From NCBI GenBank assembly GCA_024699855.1, contig JAMPIQ010000001.1, positions 2,356,001 through 2,420,000 of the forward strand: a stretch of DNA of 64,000 nucleotides. Direction: 5' to 3'. The position numbers and the translations under genes are program-made. Below the pieces are notes generated by a model. That model did no database searches. It was not told the DNA's origin and saw only the letters and a program-made list of their open reading frames with translations. This DNA comes from Aphelenchoides besseyi (lineage: Eukaryota > Nematoda > Chromadorea > Rhabditida > Aphelenchoididae). This document shows, piece by piece, positions 42,379 to 53,869 of the stretch (positions within the stretch are counted from its first letter, which is position 1; each line of letters opens with the position of its first letter).

Positions 42379-43309
42379 TCGTTTTTACTGTAGTTGTTTT
42401 TTGTGGGGATTAAAGTTTTTAAAATGTGCATACGATTGCTGATAGTATTCGGTCTGTTGGCTTGTTTTTGTTATGCAATGAAATTGTGAGCTTACTGTCG
42501 ATAATCCACGATTACTCGATTTTCACAACTACAAGTCAATGGAGCCACGGAAATCGGTTACACGAAGTTGTGGAGTTCTAAGAAATGAATTTGTTAGCTG
42601 CAGACAAAATGACTCATTTTCCGTATGAAAGAAAACGAGAAAGTCAATTAGACGCCCAAGAAAACGTGGATTTTGTACGATCTCGTCGCTTGCAATTGAC
42701 CTCAATCTGTGAGAAGTGTTGTCGTCCGAAAACGATCCACTTCAAAGCTTAAGTAAAGAAGAAACATAATTGGAAGGTTGGGGTGTTGCGTTCTGTTAAT
42801 CCGTTGTTTTCATCGCGAATTTTCGATGGTGACTCAGAAACGGACGGTAAATCGTGTGTTCAAAGACCGTACGTGCTGTTGCAAATTCGATAGGAGGGTT
42901 TGTTTTCGTGTTAAGCGGTTATTGATCAAAAGAGATTTGGAAATCGGTTGGTTTAAATACCGCGCATCGTGTCGGACGGAAATCAGTTGGCGCGAGATTA
43001 CAATTGGAGGTGTGCGGTAATTCCGGTTGTTGATGACAAGCGAGATTAACCGCCAAAAACGAGTCAGCTGCTCATCATCATCGTTGATCTGACGCCTCCA
43101 CTACGTGGATCTCGCAACTCGATCATCCCGCTTTTGTCGTTTCACACTTCCGTACGCCAAACACTTCGTATGACTTGTTTTTTGGGCGCGTGTACCGAGT
43201 TTTTTAAATTGAGAGTACGACTGTTCCCTCTCCAACAAAGCTTGAACTCTTGCAGATACGTGCACTTTAATCGAGGCAATTAAATCTCGCGCTATTGTCG
43301 AAGGAACAA
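42379..43309. other. spacer
   Basis: About 0.9 kb without a supported gene. An 80-codon frame (42778-43020) lacks an ATG in good context and domain character. It presumably contains the promoter of the CCP protein. Confidence 0.4.
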
Positions 43310-46300
43310 ATGCGATCAAACCGACATTCCGGATTCTTTTTCGTCATACTTCTGACTATTCAATCGCTTCTGGTCGTTATAGCCAGCGAGCAATGTGCTC
43401 GTTTTGCGGAACGAACAGACGGAGAGGTTTTTGCAGTTTGGTAGTCGAACTCATAACTTCATTTCGTAGGTCTCTTATGATCCAGAAGATGAAGCAACTC
43501 TTCGATTGGGTTCAATTGCAACACTTAATGTAAGTCAGGGTATAGATCAGATAAATGGAGAATGACTTCCAGTGCAATAATGGGAATATCCGTCGTTCTC
43601 GTTGTACATCCGCTGGTTGGAAACCTCAGACCTTCACGCGTTGTGAACCGGTTTCTAGAGGTCAGTTAAACAACTACATCAAGCATTAAGTCTTGATTGT
43701 AGATGAATCAAGTCACGGTTTTGGTGGAATTCAATCTCAACACTCAAACGGATGTCCGTCGATTACCAACGTTACCAATGGTTTTGTTGTTTACTCTCCA
43801 ATGGGTTTGGCTCCGTATCAACAAGATACGATGGCAACTTTAGTGCGCAATTACAATATGTTACGAATACAAATACATCTTTAGAACTGTCATCTTGGGT
43901 ATGTGAATTCCGGTCCACAAACTTCGCGCTGTGAACACGGTGCTTGGACAGAATTGGGTTCATGTGAAACCGCAACCTCACAGCAATGTATGCCCATCGG
44001 TGATGTAAGCGAATTACAAGTAAATGAAAGCCAATTATGTTTCAGATTCCACATGCTCAAATCTCGTACATTAGTGGACCCAAAGGTGCATTTGCAACCG
44101 GTAAGATGAAACATAAAAACATCAATTGACCTTTTTCTCTAGATTCAGTGGCAGGTTCGGATTCTTTGCTGTTTGCAATGGACAATATTTCCAATGCTTT
44201 TAGAGCTTAGTTGTAAATTGGGATATTCACCAGTTGGAAACAATCGAGTTAAGTGCGGAAAAACGGGATGGGAACCCTTTCCGGGATTGGGACGTTGCGA
44301 AGAGGTGAGTTATTTTAAACGTTTGAATTCCAAGAAAACCCAGAACGATTGTCCAATTCAAACTTGTTAATTAATAGTATTATCCTATTTGTATTTGTAG
44401 AGTCAATTAAACGGAAAACGTTTAAAAAGACAGTTGGTAAGAAGCTGTTAAGATGAACACTGTTATCTTATGCTTTTCGATCTTTGCAAACTTTTCGATT
44501 TCAATTACAATTTCCCTTTCCAAATCTTTACTGTTGACGTTGTACGAACGCGTTTCTTTAACCTTTAGTATCTTTTTAGTTCGCATTTTTAACCGTCAGT
44601 TTTGTAGGGAATCGGAAATGGCGTAGGTCAATGTCCGGGTCTTTCGGTAAGAATAAGCAATGGAATCATCGAAGAACAACTTTTTAGGTTGCAAATGGTC
44701 AAGTCACATATCTACAAGCCAATCCAGCTCAACCCTACTCCAGTGGCACGACAGCTATTTTAACATGTAACATCAACTTTACTCCGCAAGGATCAACAAG
44801 GTAAATACAATCAATGTTCTTCCTGACACCCTTGTTTCAGTGCTTATTGCTCCGGTAGTCTTTGGTCTCCAAGTTTAGGTGTTTTACAGTCGTCCAATTT
44901 GACACTCAACGATAAATTTTTAGGAACTTGTATGCCGTTAAACAACAACAACGGTATGCTTAATGGATTTCCGGGTAGCTCGACAGGATTTGGAAACGGG
45001 ATTGGAGGAATCGGTGGAGCAACTTGTCCTGCAATGATTGGCGTACTAAACGGCCAATTGCAATACTCGAACTCACAGTCGGGAACTTTGGGGCCATTTC
45101 AAAGTGGAACATCAGTTTCTTTGCAATGCAATCCCGGATTCATGTCGAGTACGGGCATAAACTCAGCAACTTGTCAAAATGGTGTGTGGACGCCTACAAT
45201 TCTGGTAGATTCCAGTTGTCCAATTAAGATACTGTTTTCATTCAGGGACCTTGTTCACCAAGCAACGGTATCGGTACATTTCCGGGAAGTTCTCCCGGGT
45301 TTGGAATCGGTGGAATAGGAACAACTTGTCCGGCAGCTGCTGTGCCATTAAATGGTCAACTTCAATACTCGGGTGGAAACGCCGGTTTGGGAACTTATTC
45401 TGAAGGTACATTTTTGATTGTGATCGCCAGTTCAATATTCAATTGAAGGAGCTCTTGTTTTTGTGAGTTGCAATCCTGGATTCCAAATCAGCGGTTCATC
45501 TTCGGCAACTTGTCGTAGCGGACAATGGTATCCACCATTAGGTTTATGTCAACAACAAGGTCAAAATACGTTTCCTGGGCAATTTAATGGTTTGGGCACC
45601 AGTTCTTCGAGTTGTCTTTTGGGTCTTCCACCACCATTGGGTGGAACAATACAGTATTCCTCAGGTTCCACTGTCGGGCCTTTTAATGCCGGTACAACAG
45701 CGACGTTGATTTGCAATGGTGGAATTCCATCAGGTCCCTCGACCTCCAGTTGTTTGGGCTCTGCTGGCTGGTCTCCACCGACGCTCGGATCTTGTAGTTC
45801 TGCATTCGGTTGTTAGTGATTGTTTTCTGAACATTTGCAATTTTAATTCATTTAGCAACTCCTTTATTAGGAGGTAACGGTTTTACCAATGGACTAAATG
45901 GAATTGGTATGCAAAACGGTGGTCAATGTTTGGCTGGAATACTTCCTCCGTTGAATGGCCGTTTGACGTACAGTACTGGCAGTATGCTCGGCCCTTATCC
46001 ATCTGGAACTTCGGTGAGAATAAGTGAGCAGTTATTTCAATTCACACATGTTTAGGCAACTCTCTCATGTGATGTTGGATTTACACCGCAAGGAACGACG
46101 ACTTCGTATTGTACGAATGGAGCTTTTAATCCGCCAACTGTTGGACCGTGTGTACAATCATTCAATCGTCTCAACTTCGTGAATCCAATCAACTCATTTG
46201 GAACAACAAGTACAACAACGAGTAAGTACAATTGAAAGAGCTTGGGTCCAGCGGTTTAACTAAAAATCACGAGCTTTTCTGTGCGTCCTAAATTTATACT

Positions 46301-46645
46301 CGAACTTTCTATGATTTGGTCTCAAAATTTCAATTTTTTCTGCTCTGCTGACCTTTTTTCTTTTGTAATTAATGGGCGCTTTGCCATATTTCAGGAGCAC
46401 CCGCATCTCGTCCCTAACTTTTAGGCAATTGTTTCCCACTACCAGCGCCATTCAATGGAAAGGTCACATACAACAATTTCCCTAATCTCAACGGAGCTTA
46501 TCCAATCGGAACGACGGCTAAAGTAGACTGTGACTTCAACTATCAACCACTTGGTTTAACAACATCCACTTGTCTGACCAATTCGTGGTCTACATACTCT
46601 GTTGCCTCTTGTGTTCCTTCATCTAATAACTTTGGTCGTCGTTAA
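43310..46645 (+). CDS. Secreted multi-domain CCP/sushi-like protein
   Basis: Signal peptide (MRSNRHSGFFFVILLTIQSL then LVVIAS) followed by about eight CCP-like modules, each largely on its own exon. The modules repeat the pattern C-P-x-LNGxLxYS, GPxxSGT, LxCNxGF, SxTCxNGxWxPxLGxC. Examples are FQSGTSVSLQCNPGF, FNAGTTATLICNGG, YPSGTSATLSCDVGF and YPIGTTAKVDCDFNY. Gly/Asn/Phe-rich linkers separate the modules. No membrane span is visible, and the tail ends NNFGRR (stop 46643-46645), possibly a basic processing site. CCP modules usually mediate extracellular protein binding; the ligand is unknown. Exons around 43900-44640 are only partly resolved. Confidence 0.75.
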
Positions 46646-46968
46646 AATTGCTATTTCTGTACAAACTGCTTGTTTAAATCGTCCAAATTTCTAACTTGTT
46701 ATCCAACTTCCCCCAATATAAAGAATATTTGTTGTCGCTCAATATCATAAAAATAAACTAAGCATCAGTCCGTTTGTCAAGCAATCTCATAACCGTGAAA
46801 TTGAAAGCCTAACAACAATACTCCGCAAATTTGATTCAGTATGATGCTCGGTAAGAACATAAGTTTGGCAAATGAACTCGTGATGCTAATTTTAAACAAA
46901 ACTGAAGTATTGGTCGACGTTGAGTAGGAAGACTATTTCGTTCATTTGGTTGGTTTCCGGATTGTCGA
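46646..46968. other. spacer with CCP-gene 3' UTR
   Basis: About 320 nt. AAAATAAAC-type polyadenylation signals lie near 46750. No gene seen. Confidence 0.4.
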
Positions 46969-49607
46969 ATGGCTGATCTCAAAATGTCGCGTTTGGGGTT
47001 GCTGATTGGGTTAATTTCAACGTTTGGGTTTCTCATCAACCTTGGAACTTCTGCACGTTACGATGAAGTAAAATGTCCGACCACGACGTCGCCAATTGTT
47101 TCGATCTTATTTGGAGTGGCTATTGGAGCAGCGAGTGTTTACTACTTTACGGTCCACAACGAAATCAGGTTTGTGCATCGGACGTGATCAAGTCAACATC
47201 TTTACAGTACGAAGATAGTGACCGTTCCAGAATCTCCGGGTTCTGTCACTTTGGCGTTGCACGATGAACAGCAACCTCGCGGTTTGCCGAAAGAGGTCAG
47301 AAATGATTAAAGATTTTACTCACTAAGTTGACGTATTTAGAAATACGGTTGTCGTGAAACTTATTGGCCCGTGAATTCTGATCAATTTCGCGTTTACATG
47401 AATCAAATCGTTGAGCTCATTATCGAGTATGTTCGTCGTCCTCACAAGTACAAAGTGTTCACAGGCTAGTTGTTGATTCACAATTTACATTTCAAATGGT
47501 TAAATTGTAGACAAACGTTTTGGATTCGTTTACAACAACTTTCCAAAAGATATGCCGCAAACTTCGGAAGAATTCCACAAGATTCTGACTGATGTTTACG
47601 AAACGATCCTACCGGGTGTAAGTTTTGTTTGATACAATCTCTGTTATTCTTTTTCAGCTTCTTCATTGGCAACATCCGCAATTTCATGTAAGTTAAATGA
47701 ATCTGCGGGAACAAAATCATTGCGTATTTTAGGGCTACTTTGGGTACTTTTTTGTTCTCATATACTCTTAAATCGTTGTTCTAGTGCCGGTTTTTCGTAT
47801 CCGGACATTCTTGGCGATACTTTAACTTCCGGTTTGAGCGTTATACCGTGGGCTTGGCTCGGATCGCCCTCAATTGCTGAGCTCGAGGTATGTTGAGTAG
47901 TTTTGTGGACTACTGGTTTATAGAGCAGACTAAAGAACTGACGTCGACTATTTAGATGGTTGTAATCAACTGGTTTGGTCGTGCGATAGGACTGCCAGAA
48001 GATTTCTATTTCGCCGAAGATCCGACTATGAGTAAAGGCGGTGGAATTATCAGTGTAAGTTGTCAACCACAACTTTCAAACAATTCTTCTGTTTTAGATG
48101 TCTTCTTCGGAGATCATTTTTGTTTGGTAAAATGACATTCAGTTAATGACTTATGAACTCACCATTTAAGCATCATGGCTGCACGTACAAAAAAACTACG
48201 TGAATTAGTATCGGACAAAGATCCTGATCGTCGTGAAAAAGAAGCACATTTTTTGCGTAAAAATAACATTCACACCACTGGAAATTATGATTCGATTTGT
48301 TTTAGCAAAACTTGTTGCTTATACTTCGGCGGAAGCACATTCAGCCATCGAGAAAGCAGCGTTGATGTCAATGGTTCGTATTCGTCCTGTACGTCCGTCT
48401 GAAGAACATTTCGGATTAAATGGCTCGCTTTTGGGGCGTCAAATTAAAAAAGATGTTGCCAATGGTCTTATTCCTTTTTATATTCACGGATCATTGGGGA
48501 CAACCAACACCACTGCTTGTGACGATCTTGAGGTTAGTGTTTGTTGATGTCAATTGGTTCATATAATTGTTATAGGAGTTGGGTCAAATTGCTAAACATT
48601 ACAAATGTTGGTTTCATGTTGATGCAGCATACGGTGGAAGTGCACTTATTTGTCCGGAATATCGTTATTTGGCCAAAGGAATTGAATTGGTGGACTCGCT
48701 GAATTGCAATATGCATAAGATGTTGTTGTGTTCGGTCAGCATGAGTTTTCTTTGGTGTCGTCATAAGAATGATGTTCAAAACGCGTTTGCTGTTCATCCG
48801 ACTTATCTCATTCATCAAGCTGAAACACCCAGTTTTCGTCATTGGGGCATACAACTTTCGCGTCGTGGTAATCGAATTATTTTTTCATTAACAGTCATTT
48901 TCAGCGTTGTGTTTGAAAGCGTGGTTTGTATTTCGTACGTTTGGATTGAAAGAAATGCAAGAACATGTTCGTCGTGTGAGTCTATGTGTAGGTATCCCAA
49001 CATCAGTTGATTCAGATGTCACGTATGGGTTCTATCTTTCGAGAGCTCATTAAACACGATAGTCGTTTCGAACTTGTCGGACATCCGATTTTAACGTTGA
49101 CATCATTTCGTCTGCGTGGTATAGAGCCCGAAGAAGCCAACAAGCTGACGATGGGGTTGTGCGAATATTTGAATCGTTCTAATCGCATTTTTGTCACTCA
49201 TGCAAAACCAATGGTTAGTTTTCAACGTTGTGAGTTGATTGTTGTGTTCAGAACTTGGACACTATTCGCGTGAACATTTCGTTCAACTTGACAGATGAAC
49301 AGGACGTAGATGAGTCCTATCGAATTCTTTCCGAGTTAACAGACGAGTACTTGTCTGAGCAACAAACATTCTCGGCTTATCGTTATTTGGCGAAAGCACA
49401 TACGCCTATTCAAGGTGAGATCGCAACAATCAATGTGATCGGAAGCTTTGTTTAGGATCACCGCTTGTTCTAACCGACTCGACGGTCGCTTCACCGGCTA
49501 TGGAATTCAGTCCCGATTCGAAGAATAAGAACAAATCGTTCGCTCGTTCACCGAAGTCATCTGATTTAGGCAAATCGCCGCGGGTATTATCGTCGAAGAA
49601 GGGATGA
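46969..49607 (+). CDS. AADC-like group II (PLP) amino-acid decarboxylase with N-terminal membrane region
   Basis: PLP enzyme of the aromatic amino acid/tyrosine/histidine decarboxylase group. Core landmarks: MNQIVELIIEYV, LHWQHPQFH, SYPDILGDTLTSGL, LPKLVAYTSAEAHSAIEKA (PLP-stacking His), IPFYIHGSLGTTNTTACDD, WFHVDAAYGGSALICPEYR (PLP Asp), the Schiff-base Lys in NMHKMLLCS, and LKAWFVFRTFG. Upstream of the normal start, in-phase exons add about 100 residues with two hydrophobic segments (LGLLIGLISTFGFLINLG; VSILFGVAIGAASVYYF), which is unusual for this family. The tail is Ser/Lys-rich (KSFARSPKSSDLGKSPR). One intron (47465-47510) has a GC donor. Substrate (tyrosine, histidine, DOPA, 5-HTP) cannot be told from sequence. 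Confidence 0.85.
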
Positions 49608-49814
49608 GAAACAGTTTTCTAATCTTCGTCTGTCCAATTTAATGTCCCATAAGCAAGCGATTAAAAGTCTACGAATATGTTGGTTATACGAAAAAATTCG
49701 CTTACGAGTCTGTGGCATTTTGTTCCAACGAGCAATTTTCGTTAATTCCGATTGTTCGCTTTCGTTGCTATTTCATTCGTTTTCATTGGTTTTAACTTTT
49801 TGGAGGTTGGAGAG

Positions 49815-51473
49815 ATGTCATCAGATCGTCGAATTACTATAAGACCGGTGTTTCCGACGAATTTATTCTTCGAAAAGGTGCTCACCGAATGGAAAGCGAA
49901 TACCACAGATCGCAAAGGAGGATTCATTATCAAGAAAGCGCTGACAAATCTCAAATCGTATCCACTTTCCTTGGACAATTACACGCATTTACGTTCCATC
50001 AAAGGTTTGTAGTTTTGAATTTTGATTGCACATTTTGATTTAGGTATCGGTGAAGATATTGCAACACGTCTCGATTCTGCAGCACAACGTTTTCGTGAAA
50101 GAGACGGTGAAATAACGCTCGCGAAGGTACGAGCCTTGAAACGTGGTGAAGCACTGGTCTATCTTCGCGAGGCAACAAGTACAAAAGGAAAGAAAGTCGT
50201 ACCGTTTCTGTCGCCGGCCGTTCCATCAACGGTTGTTCATTTGCCAATTTTGAGTCAACAGCCATCTACTTCCTCTTTGAACACAATCCCCGAAACGATC
50301 GAGTCAAACGCTGTGATTTCTTCCAACGACCTGAATCGTTCATTCTCTCAACCAATTTTGCCATCAAGTACAACTGATGAGGTGAGTTCCCAGTTTGTGG
50401 TTTTCAGCGTTTGTCTTTGGTTTTAGTTGGCACCTCAACCATCAACTGCATTTTCCCAGTCAGTTAATCGGCCGTTGAATAACGTGACTGTTCGTCCGAA
50501 GAAAGTTGCTTTGCCGGTCAGTGATTCGTTGATCGAATTTAGTCTCTCGAAATACCCGGCAGCCACCGTCACATTGATTGTCGATGGACGTGAAAATCGA
50601 CCAAAAGGTGGACGGGCAAAAACGATTTGTGAGCACTTGAACAAACGATCCGTTCAACACGAATTGCGACCGCTTTCCGTTGGCGACTATTTGTGGATCG
50701 TAAAGTTGGGACCCGGAGCAGCGAATGAAATGCTCATGGATTACGTTGTAAGGCAAAATCAGAAGGGACATTAAAAGATTAAAACTTAGGTGGAACGAAA
50801 GACGTGGGACGATCTGAAGCACAGCATCCGTGATTCTCGTTATGCGGAACAAAAACAACGTCTTCAACAGTCGGGAATCCGGAATGTTGTTTTGGTTGCC
50901 GAAGGAAGCGATGCAGACGTGGATCGCAGTTTGGAGCAGGCACTAGCAACTTCAAGTCTTGAAAACGGGTTCATGATTCAACGTACAACAAACGTGGCCG
51001 CAACTGCCCGCTTTCTGGCCGATGTTACAAATCATTTGCAACAGCGATTGCAGACGGAAACGGTGAGATAACACTTTGTTGGCAACTCGATTATTGCGAT
51101 TTAGATTTCTGGTCGGTCGTATGCTTGGCTTCAGGATGAGAGTCGAAAGACAAAAGAAATAACAGTCGTAGGCCAACGAATTAGTGAACGTTTACTTATC
51201 AATGTTATTTAGCAAGATTGTTTTCTTCGTCAATTGACTGTATGTCCGCAAATGAGCACGAACAAGGCTCGCGACGTTGTTCTTCGCTACCCGTCACTTC
51301 GCTCTTTACGTGAACTCTACAAAAACAGTGCTCCGAATATTCCATTAGATGACGTCCTTTCTCAATCTGTACCATCGATTCCACAAAGCATCAGCAGACA
51401 AATGGGTCTTTTCTTCAAAACTACGTACGAAAACTGTGCCAATCAACTGAACGCAAATGCCATTGGAAACTGA
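49815..51473 (+). CDS. mus-81: MUS81 crossover-junction endonuclease subunit
   Basis: Structure-specific nuclease of the XPF/MUS81 family, acting with EME1 on branched recombination intermediates. The N-terminal helix-hairpin-helix region has LRSIKGIGEDIATRLDSA. The nuclease domain has VTLIVDGRENRPKGG and, across a splice, the ERKxxxD motif as VERKTWDDLKHSIRDSRY with EQKQRLQQSGI. The C-terminal HhH carries MSTNKARDVVLRYPSLRSL. The canonical V-D-x-R-E is present. Start MSSDRRITIRPVF at 49815; stop at 51471-51473. Length about 500 residues, normal. AATAAA near 51522. It lies 207 nt behind the decarboxylase on the same strand. Confidence 0.92.
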
Positions 51474-52114
51474 TTTATGAACAAAATAACAATTTACAAC
51501 AATTCGTGTAAACATTTCAACAAATAAATCATTTTCTTGTGTGAAGGTTGAGAGTTTACAAAAATGTTGTTTTATAAAGCGTTTAAGTATGTTCAGAGTT
51601 GTTGTGAGTCTGTTAGATCATTGAACTGACAACAATAATCAGCTGCCAGATTAAGCAGCTCAGTGAAAAATTGCAACAGATTCAACAATGTTATTGAAAA
51701 AGAATGAATGAGCTGTTGAATTTGCTTGATCACACCTACGAATCTCGCATCAATAATCTCGCAATTCTTCTGACTTCCAACCAAAAACATCGTCTCTAAA
51801 CTAAGTGTTTATGTCCAACTGTCGTTTTAATTAGTCATCGATAACCAAACGACGGTCGAAAACAAAACCAATTTTAGAGATTGTCACAATCTCTGATCAC
51901 TCTTCTAACTCTAATCGGCGTTATACAATTTATTGTATGATCAAAGCCTATAGTTCAAAGCTAATGGCATCGAAACAACGGCTTTGAACTTTCGGATCCC
52001 ACAAACAAACTCAGTCATTTCAGCGGACTTTTTCTTCGTGCAAAAATCGCCAATCGATTAGCAAATAAGATGCTCTTTCGAACACACTGCACAGCCATCG
52101 ATCGGTAAATCGAA
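51474..52114. promoter_or_regulatory. X1 upstream region, shared with X2 and X3
   Basis: From about 51780 the sequence parallels the region upstream of X2 (57920-58090) and, inverted, that of X3 (29400-29760). The shared part includes cgacggtcgaaaacaaaacc and the 19-bp palindrome. The divergence here is greater than between the two arms. It is probably the ancestral promoter of the X family. Confidence 0.5.
51876..51894. promoter_or_regulatory. conserved 19-bp palindrome
   Basis: agagattgtcacaatctct, about 220 nt upstream of the X1 ATG. It stays a perfect palindrome although the flanks differ from X2. Confidence 0.5.
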
Positions 52115-53072
52115 ATGGATCCTCAACCAACCTTGGCGACGCTTCACAAGGAGATTTTGGAAATCAACGACAAAGTTACGAAGATGGCCAACAAAAAAAC
52201 GAAACGTCGCTTTTTGTTGTTCGAAAGCGACGGATTCAAGGTAAGAAATATGTTCTTTGAAATTACATGACGATTTCAAAGTTAACATTGTCGCTTCGCT
52301 GCGAAAAAAATCCCAAAATCCCCACTTGCTTACACCTCAGTTCCGATTGTTATTTGCCTTATTCGTTCCCCTTTTGTATTTTGTGATTATAGTTTGTTGC
52401 CGCTTTTGTGCCTGAGTTGTTAGTAATTCCCCGCCCACCAATCCCCCTAAATAGCCGCTCTGTTGGTTGTTCAGTTAGTTTTTCTGATGATCTAAGAAAC
52501 CAGCAGTTGTTTTTGCGGTATCGAAAACGCGAGCTTCGACAACATCAAACATTTATGTTTGGCATCTTTGGGCATTGGATATGGTACACTCGAATTCCTA
52601 GGGCAGGTTGAAAAGATACGCGAATATTTGATGAGTTGCGACAAACACCAATGCTCTGATCAGTTTATGGCATATTGGCTGGTTACCGGTTTTTCAACGT
52701 TGTTCGTTCTCATTGGCTGGCTGCTGGGATTGGTTCTCTACCGAAAGTAAGTTCGATTACTTAATCGGAACTACAACAAACTTTCAGACATTTTGCCACA
52801 TGCACTGGACGGATTTAGTCTCGTTTTCAATACCAAAATGCGGAAAACATGCCGATGACCGGGCTTCAAACCTTGTCGTCCGCACCTTCAGTGCATTCAA
52901 AAAATAGGATTCCTGAATCGACTTCCGAGAATCCATTGGCTCCAACAAACGAGTTGGACACCAAAATCGATGATCTCCAAAAAAGCATTGATGCGCTTTA
53001 TGGCCAAGGTTACTACAGCCTCACCGTCAAAAGACGTTACGGTGTTTATATTGCTAAAGAAACTATGTTATA
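52115..53072 (+). pseudogene. X1: broken copy of the X membrane-protein gene
   Basis: Exon 1 (52115-52240) begins MDPQPTLATLHKEILEINDK, almost as in X2. The exon 2 start is separated by a 253-nt insertion (52289-52541), and no acceptor restores phase. The membrane exon (AYWLVTGFSTLFVLIGWLLG) to YRK is intact. Exon 3 meets an in-frame TAG where X2 has a tryptophan codon, and it also contains a 66-nt inverted segment (52878-52943). Downstream the frame reopens as DDLQKSIDALYGQGYYSLTV to a stop at 53072, matching the left locus (27648-27884). X1 thus combines an X2-like 5' half and an X3-like 3' half. Confidence 0.65.
52289..52541. mobile_element. MITE-like insertion in X1
   Basis: Absent from the corresponding site in X2, where gttaacat runs straight into caaacat. 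The insert starts TGTCG and ends CGACA (a short terminal inverted repeat) and is flanked by ACAT on both sides (52285-52288 and 52542-52545), a plausible 4-bp target duplication. No coding. A short TIR and one copy only make the class uncertain. Confidence 0.45.
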
Positions 53073-53084
53073 AAGAATATACTT

Positions 53085-53395
53085 TTACGGAATCTAACGA
53101 CGAGCGATGGACTCAGTGGCTCACCAAGTCGGCATCACAAACCAAGAGACTATTCGGGATGCTCGACCGCGAACGAGATGGGAGGACGGAATTCGCAAAC
53201 ACGCCTGTACCCGAAAGCAACGACGCTCCGAGAATGAACGAACGTGGCGAAAGATCCGAATCGATGGAACGAACTCAAGAAAACCTTCGCAACACCGATG
53301 ACTCCAGAACAACGACGAAGCAGAAGATGATTGTGGTCCCAACACAGAATTCTATTGTACACTTATTGTCCATTTATCTCTTAAGATTGAAATAA
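53085..53395 (+). mobile_element. degenerate non-LTR retrotransposon 3' end
   Basis: Second copy of the remnant at 27358-27650, with DERWTQWLTKSAS and PRTRWEDGIRKHA in different frames. It sits in the 3' flank of X1 and is missing from the equivalent place behind X2 (after 58988). It ends close to an aataaact. Confidence 0.55.
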
Positions 53396-53593
53396 ACTTC
53401 AACGGTGTGAAAATTCTCGTTTATCTGACCGCAAAAATTGTGAAGTTGTTTGAATTCTAAAAGAAAATGATCAAATGCACAATTCTGAGACACTAAATCA
53501 ACAAAATAAGGTTTCAACTGCTGAAAATTCTTTTCGGTTGATCGAAAGAGCGATAAGTCGACTAGCATGTTGCAGTCTTATACTTGTGTTTAG

Positions 53594-53869
53594 CGTTTTG
53601 AAAACCCAGAACCCGATTTCTATGTAACTTTGCTCATCAGTTTGCCCGAAAAGTATCCCGATGATCCACCGAATTTCGATGTTAGCGGCTTTCCGGACGA
53701 TTTTCCCAAAGAAGCGATCGACGAACTGAACAACCGACTAGTAGAACAGTCGAAGAGTATGCCCGGATATCAAGTTTTAATCACACTAATCACCGAACTA
53801 CAAGTACGTTTTCCTGAACTCTACGAGCTTCAGACCAAACAACAAGATCAACGCGAGACAACAATGTAA
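53594..53869 (+). pseudogene. Truncated, chimeric RWDD1 copy
   Basis: Carries the RWDD1 second exon (FENPEPDFYVTLLISLPEK to LITLITELQ), but the first exon is missing. The donor of the next intron (gtacgttttcc) is read through into arm sequence, giving VRFPELYELQTKQQDQRET and a stop. The 5' breakpoint lies within intron 1, just after the former donor; the 3' breakpoint is about 11 nt into intron 2 and coincides with the end of the inverted arm. The coiled-coil and acidic C-terminus of RWDD1 are lost. Confidence 0.75.
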
